A stretch of 64,000 nucleotides of DNA from Roseovarius aestuariivivens (GTDB lineage Bacteria > Pseudomonadota > Alphaproteobacteria > Rhodobacterales > Rhodobacteraceae): the NCBI RefSeq assembly GCF_004761875.1, contig NZ_SJEY01000012.1, forward strand, positions 62,001-126,000. The letters are read 5' to 3'. This document shows, in pieces, positions 62,394-64,000 of this stretch; position 1 is the stretch's first letter, and each line of letters starts with the position of its first letter. The position numbers and the translations under genes were made by a program. A model generated the notes under the pieces. That model worked only from the letters and a program-made list of their open reading frames with translations, did no database searches and was not told the origin of the DNA.

Positions 62394-64000
62394 TTGGAAC
62401 CAGTCTTCTTCACGACCGAGATGGCGTTCGTCGTCGGGATGCTGCTGTTCACAGTGTTCCTTTTTGTATCCGAAATAATCCGCATCGACCTAGCTGCCAT
62501 CCTCGTTTTGGTGCTGATTGGAATCTTTTCCTATGTCCCAGGTTTGGAAAACCTCGCAGATGTTCACCACCTTTTTGACGGTTTCGCTTCCAACGCCGTC
62601 ATCTCGATCATCGCGGTCATGATCGTTGGCGCTGGCCTGGACCGAACCGGGATCATGAACAAAGTTGCTGCACAGATTTTGCGTTATGGCGGCGAGACCG
62701 AAGGACGTGTTGTGCCGATCGTATCAGGTACTGTGGGAGTTATTTCCAGCTTCCTGCAAAACGTCGGTGCCGCGGCACTGTTTGTGCCTGTTGTCAGCAG
62801 GATCTCCGCCCGCACGGGACTGCCGCTGTCACGGCTCCTCATGCCGATGGGCTTTTGTGCCATTCTCGGAGGCACGATGACGATGGTCGGTTCCTCGCCG
62901 CTCATTTTGCTCAATGACCTGATCGAGACCGCCAACGGCGGTCTTAGTCCGGAGCACCAGATGGAGGCTTTTTCACTGTTTTCGGTGACACCGATCGGCG
63001 CGGCGCTTGTTCTGACCGGTATTGCCTATTTCATGCTTCTGGGCCGATTTGTCCTTCCAGGTTCGTCCGGAAAGGTCGATGCCACGTCAGGGCAGGGCAC
63101 ATCGGAATACTTGCACCGGGTTTACGGTCTGACCGCGGATGTCTTTGAAGTGACCGTCCCGGAAGGAACGCCTCTTGAGAGGCAGCAACTTGCGGACATT
63201 AATCTGGAAAACAACCTTTACATCATCTCCACGTACTACCGCGGCAAGGTATCGATGGTACAGGTGCTGACCGCTGAAATCGCGACCCCCTGCCGTTTGG
63301 CGATCATAGGAAGGAGAGATGTCATCGAAGCCTTCTGCCAAAGCAACGGGCTCAAGTTACATGACCGTCTCGACGTGTTCGCTGAAGAATTCGCACCGAC
63401 AAATGCGGGTATTGCAGAGGTCGTCATTCCGCCCGACTCAAAGGTAATTGGACAATCCCCGCGAGATCTACTTTTGCGCAAGATGACCGGTCTTTCGCTG
63501 CTTGCGATCCATCGTGGTGAAGAAACGATGAGCCATGTCGAAACGGAGGAACACGACGCCACGGCGATCGGATTGGTGAAATTTCAGGCAGGCGACATGC
63601 TCGTCGCCCATACGCGGTGGGATATGCTTGCTCGGCTGAAGTCGAACAGGGACTTTATCGTCGTCACCTCTGACTTTCCTCAGGAGGAACTTCGGCCTCA
63701 AAAGGTTGGCTGGGCCGTCGGGTTCTTCTTGTTGTCGCTCTCTCTCATTCTATTCACAGATATCCGGCTTTCGCTGTGCCTTCTCACGGGCGCTGTTGGT
63801 ATGCTGCTCACGCGTGTCCTAAGCATTGACGAAGCCTATCGATCGGTCGGTTGGAACACAGTCTTTCTGTTGGCCAGTCTCATACCTCTTGGCCAGGCGG
63901 TACAAAACACCGGAACCGCCGAGTGGATCGCGCAACAAATCCTTACCTTGTTGGATGGTTGGCCGGTTTGGTCGTTGCAAGCAGGCATCGCCATCCTCGC
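62394..64000 (+). CDS. SLC13/DASS-type transporter with two RCK_C (TrkA_C) domains (3' truncated by window edge)
   Basis: The frame runs open from TTG at 62394 (GAGGGAGGG just upstream) or ATG at 62421 to the end of the window, at least 535 codons. Membrane segments: MAFVVGMLLFTVFLFVSEIIRIDLAAILVLVLIGIFSYVPGL, AVISIIAVMIVGAGLDRTG, VVPIVSGTVGVISSFLQNVGAAALFVPVV and LLMPMGFCAILGGTMTMVGSSPLILLNDLI (the SLC13 SNT-like hairpin). Two cytosolic RCK_C domains follow (~residues 245-325, VFEVTVPEGTPLERQQL; ~335-425, EVVIPPDSKVIGQSPRDL), and then the second membrane half. Family members carry dicarboxylates or sulfate. The substrate is not evident. Confidence 0.9.
   Translation, partial: MEPVFFTTEMAFVVGMLLFTVFLFVSEIIRIDLAAILVLVLIGIFSYVPGLENLADVHHLFDGFASNAVISIIAVMIVGAGLDRTGIMNKVAAQILRYGGETEGRVVPIVSGTVGVISSFLQNVGAAALFVPVVSRISARTGLPLSRLLMPMGFCAILGGTMTMVGSSPLILLNDLIETANGGLSPEHQMEAFSLFSVTPIGAALVLTGIAYFMLLGRFVLPGSSGKVDATSGQGTSEYLHRVYGLTADVFEVTVPEGTPLERQQLADINLENNLYIISTYYRGKVSMVQVLTAEIATPCRLAIIGRRDVIEAFCQSNGLKLHDRLDVFAEEFAPTNAGIAEVVIPPDSKVIGQSPRDLLLRKMTGLSLLAIHRGEETMSHVETEEHDATAIGLVKFQAGDMLVAHTRWDMLARLKSNRDFIVVTSDFPQEELRPQKVGWAVGFFLLSLSLILFTDIRLSLCLLTGAVGMLLTRVLSIDEAYRSVGWNTVFLLASLIPLGQAVQNTGTAEWIAQQILTLLDGWPVWSLQAGIAIL

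Overview
The window is a high-GC stretch of an alphaproteobacterial chromosome, most likely Rhodobacterales (Roseobacter group). The basis is gene content and codon style: an alphaproteobacterial urease/urea-transport block, TRAP-type malonate uptake, a carnitine to glycine-betaine pathway with a BKACE enzyme, DUF1127 and tRNA-Gly signatures. No rRNA is present and species cannot be named from the sequence alone.

Layout. 1-2.2 kb: end of a PqiB/MCE-type lipid transport operon (pqiB partial, pqiC). 2.2-7.9 kb: leftward urease operon ureD-A-B-(LprI-like)-C-(DUF1127)-E-F-G. 8.3-14.3 kb: rightward urea ABC transporter urtABCDE. Together these import urea and hydrolyse it to ammonia. 14.4-18.6 kb: RND efflux pump (adaptor and permease). 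18.6-24.4 kb: two histidine kinase/response regulator modules around a solute-binding lipo/periplasmic protein. 24.4-30.9 kb: malonate utilisation (GntR-type MatR, TRAP transporter, malonyl-CoA decarboxylase, malonyl-CoA synthetase). 31-41.3 kb: a gamma-butyrobetaine/carnitine catabolic cluster running to glycine betaine, with a GlxA-type AraC activator and a D-amino-acid-dehydrogenase-like flavoenzyme.

41.3-60.5 kb is a genomic island, visibly more AT-rich in its gene-poor parts. It is bracketed by two homologous tyrosine-integrase modules in the same orientation. The left one is decayed (41.35-42.35 kb) and the right one intact (59.24-60.5 kb). Each is preceded by the 5' half of a tRNA-Gly, clear on the right and eroded on the left. 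Inside lie a Crp/Fnr regulator, two membrane proteins (one with a cyclic-nucleotide-binding domain), a YcaO-TfuA pair, a cytoplasmic thermolysin-like metallopeptidase, a peptide gene ending in five perfect VSGAK repeats, and a convergent GNAT acetyltransferase plus class III nucleotide cyclase/TPR operon. Further right are a secreted protein made of 20-residue tandem repeats, a DCC-family thiol protein, HtpX, IS5-type transposase remnants and secreted proteins of unknown function.

The most interesting part is 43.7-52.9 kb. It looks like a ribosomally made, post-translationally modified peptide locus (modifying enzyme YcaO+TfuA, candidate protease, repeat-bearing precursor, acetyltransferase) wired to cyclic-nucleotide signalling (cyclase, cNMP-binding membrane protein, Crp-family regulator). 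A perfect TGTGA-N6-TCACA site lies nearby in a stretch with no gene. I do not recognise this combination as a characterised system; the functional linkage is inference. The right end (61.8-64 kb) holds a small acidic protein and the start of an SLC13-type transporter with RCK_C domains that runs off the window.
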